A stretch of 64,000 nucleotides of DNA from an uncultured Marinicella sp. (GTDB lineage Bacteria > Pseudomonadota > Gammaproteobacteria > Xanthomonadales > Marinicellaceae): positions 124,001 to 188,000 of the forward strand of contig CANNAM010000004.1 in NCBI GenBank assembly GCA_947502595.1. The letters run 5' to 3'. The notes beneath the pieces are model-generated. The model saw only the letters and a program-made list of their open reading frames with translations, was not told the origin of the DNA and searched no databases. Each line of letters opens with the position of its first letter. The first letter of the stretch is position 1. Below are positions 61,889 through 64,000 of this stretch, piece by piece. The position numbers and the translations under genes are program-made.

Positions 61889-63661
61889 ATGTTAAAAAAT
61901 ATCCGAAATACACTGCTGATTGCAGTATATATGGCAGTATTGGTGGCTTGTGGCAGCGGTGGGTCAGGTACGCATGTAAGACCGCAAAATGAAGTGGCCA
62001 AAACCAAGGGTTTGGCATTGTATGCTGAAAAAAATTATTTTGCGGCTACTGACTGGCTGAGTCAGTATTGGAGCAAACATCCTGACGATGTAGAAGCTTA
62101 TGTGGCCTTGTTAGACGCATGGCAACAACTGGGTGAAGTGACTCAAGTATGGAAATTATTAAATGAATCTGACATACAGGCTGCAGAGGTAGAGATCATT
62201 GAAGCTGAATTGGCCAGTCAAAATCAACACTGTGATGAGTCAGTCGCAATAACCAAAGACATCAACCATGTCTTTTTATCTGAATACTGGCAACCACGCT
62301 ATTGGCTGGTCAGGGCCCAGTGTTTAGCAGTTGAGAAACAGCATTTGGCTGCCGTGGAGGCTTTGGTTCAGGTTGAGGCGTACCTTGCTGATGAATTAAA
62401 CATACAAGCACACCACGATCAAATTGTTAATCATTTGCTTCGCATCAGTGAAGCAGAATTGATTTTGGCCATTGGCAACAGCGAATACGATGCAATCATG
62501 CAAGGCTGGCTGGAAGCGGCGTATGTAAATTTTGGTGCTGACGGTGTCTCTGGAGAAGGTTGGCTGCAACAATGGATCGATCATCCGGCATCAAGTTATT
62601 TTTTGGATTTAAATCAGGTTAATAGTCAACAAAAAGTAGCCGTACTGTTGCCATTTTCTGGTCGATTCAATGCCGTAGCCAAAGCTGTGCAAAAAGGCCT
62701 GCTAGCGGCTGCAGTGGCAGATACGAATAATCAGAATGATTTGTTGTTCTATGACACTGGCAGCCAAGCAGAAAATACCGCAGCAGCTTGGTATGCAGCG
62801 CAAGAAAATCAGGCTGATATGATTATTGGCCCACTAGATAAGGCTTCAATTGATGCGGTTGAACTGCTGCCGGCTGCTACCATTCCGGTGGTGATGTTGA
62901 ATCAGACTCAAGCAAATTACTTTCAATTCACCCTGTCGCCTGAAGGTGAAGCGGAACAAGCGGCTGAGAGGATGATCAATGATGGCAATAAGAGGGTGTT
63001 GATTCTGGCTCCTAACGACGCATGGGGAGAGCGAATGACCACTGCTTTTGCGCAGCGTTTCGTTGATTGGGGCGGTCAAATCATTACCAATACTTATTTT
63101 CAGCCTGCACAAAATGACTACTCTGCACAGTTAAGGCAGACATTGGGTTTGGTAGAAAGCCAATTAAGGGCAAAGAATTTACAAGGGTTCTTGAACCTCA
63201 ATTTGTCATCTGAAGAAGTTGTGCGCTCTGATATTGACGCTATATTTCTTGCTGCTAAACCCTCATTTGCAAGGCTGATGGTTCCTCAACTGAAGTTTCA
63301 CCATGCCGCCAATATACCGGTTTATGCCACTTCACATGTGTTTGATGGAATGAATAACGAACAGCACAACCGCGATTTGCAAGGTGTTCGATTTGCATTG
63401 AGTCCAATTGAAATGAACTCAAGTAGTTTGCAAGAAGTTTTACCTTTTGATACCCAGCGCATCAACACCGATAAACAACTGTTTTCGTTGGGTTATGATG
63501 CCTATCAACTGATTTCCAGGCTGGGTTGGATGAGTCGAGTCAATACCGGTGTAATTGAAGGCCTGACGGGAAAAGTGACCCTTGGCCTTAACGGACATTT
63601 TAAGCGGGGCTTGTCATGGGCAGAATACAACAATGGCTCAATCATTGCCTTGCCAGAATAA
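61889..63661 (+). CDS. lpoA: LpoA, lipoprotein activator of PBP1A
   Basis: A 590-residue outer-membrane lipoprotein with lipobox LVAC (Cys21). An N-terminal TPR-like helical domain (about 35-240) precedes a periplasmic-binding-protein-like LppC domain (from VAVLLPFSGRFNAVAKAVQ) that activates penicillin-binding protein 1A in peptidoglycan synthesis. It is divergent from rsmI with a 40-bp gap and overlaps yraN. Confidence 0.93.
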   Translation: MLKNIRNTLLIAVYMAVLVACGSGGSGTHVRPQNEVAKTKGLALYAEKNYFAATDWLSQYWSKHPDDVEAYVALLDAWQQLGEVTQVWKLLNESDIQAAEVEIIEAELASQNQHCDESVAITKDINHVFLSEYWQPRYWLVRAQCLAVEKQHLAAVEALVQVEAYLADELNIQAHHDQIVNHLLRISEAELILAIGNSEYDAIMQGWLEAAYVNFGADGVSGEGWLQQWIDHPASSYFLDLNQVNSQQKVAVLLPFSGRFNAVAKAVQKGLLAAAVADTNNQNDLLFYDTGSQAENTAAAWYAAQENQADMIIGPLDKASIDAVELLPAATIPVVMLNQTQANYFQFTLSPEGEAEQAAERMINDGNKRVLILAPNDAWGERMTTAFAQRFVDWGGQIITNTYFQPAQNDYSAQLRQTLGLVESQLRAKNLQGFLNLNLSSEEVVRSDIDAIFLAAKPSFARLMVPQLKFHHAANIPVYATSHVFDGMNNEQHNRDLQGVRFALSPIEMNSSSLQEVLPFDTQRINTDKQLFSLGYDAYQLISRLGWMSRVNTGVIEGLTGKVTLGLNGHFKRGLSWAEYNNGSIIALPE

Positions 63662-64000
63662 GGCGTTCAACAACACCAGGCGCTCAAGCAGAAGACATGG
63701 CTTGTCGGTATTTACGTAAGCACGGATTGCAGTTAATTGCGAAGAATTACAGCACCAAAGCAGGCGAAATTGATTTGATTATGCTTGATGACCAGCAGTA
63801 TGTATTTGTAGAAGTGAAACATCGCACTCGAACAAATTGGGCTGATGCTGCAGAAGCAGTGACTTATCATAAACAACAAAAAGTCATCAAAGCAGCGCAA
63901 CAATATTTGCAACAAAAGAAACTTTATGACCAAGTGGATTGTCGATTTGATGTGGTGGCCATTGATGGTGAATTGGCTGCTGCTGAGATTGCATGGCTGA
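63616..64000 (+). CDS. yraN: YraN family protein (UPF0102), partial at right edge
   Basis: Not in the ORF track because the stop lies past the window. From ATG 63616, inside the 3' end of lpoA, 128 codons are open to the edge. The core AGEIDLIM, then FVEVKHRTR and VDCRFDVVAIDG, match the UPF0102 family, a PD-(D/E)XK nuclease-like fold. The family is about 120-130 residues, so only a few are missing. An alternative ATG at 63697 would cut into the domain. lpoA-yraN order is conserved. Confidence 0.9.
   Translation, partial: MGRIQQWLNHCLARIRRSTTPGAQAEDMACRYLRKHGLQLIAKNYSTKAGEIDLIMLDDQQYVFVEVKHRTRTNWADAAEAVTYHKQQKVIKAAQQYLQQKKLYDQVDCRFDVVAIDGELAAAEIAWL

Noticed and set aside
61849-62007. N-terminal extension of rsmI in the ORF track
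   Set aside because: It runs antisense through the lpoA signal peptide, and the family start is at 61848.
1-64000. CRISPR arrays, tRNA/rRNA genes, insertion sequences, prophage
   Set aside because: I looked in the larger gaps for regular repeats, cloverleaf-like sequence, transposase or phage motifs and found none; XerD is the housekeeping recombinase.

Overview
The window is a contiguous piece of a low-to-medium GC gammaproteobacterial chromosome, mostly housekeeping genes in conserved neighbourhoods (xerD-dsbC, lptFG facing pepA-valS, rsmI facing lpoA-yraN). Several traits point to a marine relative of the Lysobacterales (Xanthomonadales), with Marinicella-like bacteria a plausible fit. 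These are a type II secretion operon in Xanthomonas xps order (E-F-G-H-I-J-K-L-M-N-D, no gspC, a GspN protein before the secretin, a GspE without the cysteine-rich zinc motif), a secreted subtilase ending in a short DGFE-type tail, and an exosortase-H-associated type membrane protein. The taxonomic placement is inference; there is no rRNA in the window.

Layout. 1-4.8 kb: 5' part of mnmC, a small zinc-ribbon ORF, a membrane Ser/Thr kinase fused to a formylglycine-enzyme-like domain, and yceH. 4.8-11.6 kb: htpG with a recognisable heat-shock promoter, rbgA-rluA, an FMN reductase coupled to an old-yellow-enzyme homologue, an ICMT-like membrane methyltransferase and an outer-membrane barrel. 11.9-15.8 kb: a 1317-residue secreted subtilase. 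16.2-20.7 kb: a minus-strand MCE/Mla-type lipid transport operon (cyclophilin, STAS, MlaE, MlaF, MlaD, auxiliary lipoprotein) ending in a small unknown gene. 20.9-27.5 kb: valS and pepA, then lptF-lptG divergently. 27.6-33.3 kb: an RDD protein, then a six-gene TonB2/TtpC-type energy transduction operon (DUF3450, long ExbB, ExbB, ExbD, TonB, TPR). 33.3-39.7 kb: xerD, dsbC, purL and an exosortase-H-associated-like membrane protein. 39.8-50.7 kb: the type II secretion operon, ending in a translationally coupled small lipoprotein. 51-52.5 kb: an isolated, probably strongly expressed secreted protein with a strong terminator. 52.6-61.0 kb: a compact eight-gene run holding a secreted Ig-like repeat protein, a SurA/PpiC-like protein, a Wzm/Wzt polysaccharide exporter, two GT2 glycosyltransferases, a methyltransferase and a large protein combining a PqqD-like N-terminus with a glycosyltransferase-like domain. 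61.0-64 kb: rsmI, lpoA and the start of yraN.

Much of the window concerns the cell envelope: lipid transport (MCE), LPS export (LptFG), energy for outer-membrane receptors (TonB), protein export (type II secretion with a subtilase as a possible substrate), periplasmic folding (DsbC, cyclophilin, SurA-like protein) and surface polysaccharide. The best candidate for something undescribed is the 52.6-61.0 kb operon, where a secreted Cys-paired protein and a periplasmic foldase are co-transcribed with a polysaccharide exporter and an unusual PqqD-glycosyltransferase fusion. No rRNA, tRNA, CRISPR array, insertion sequence or prophage was seen.
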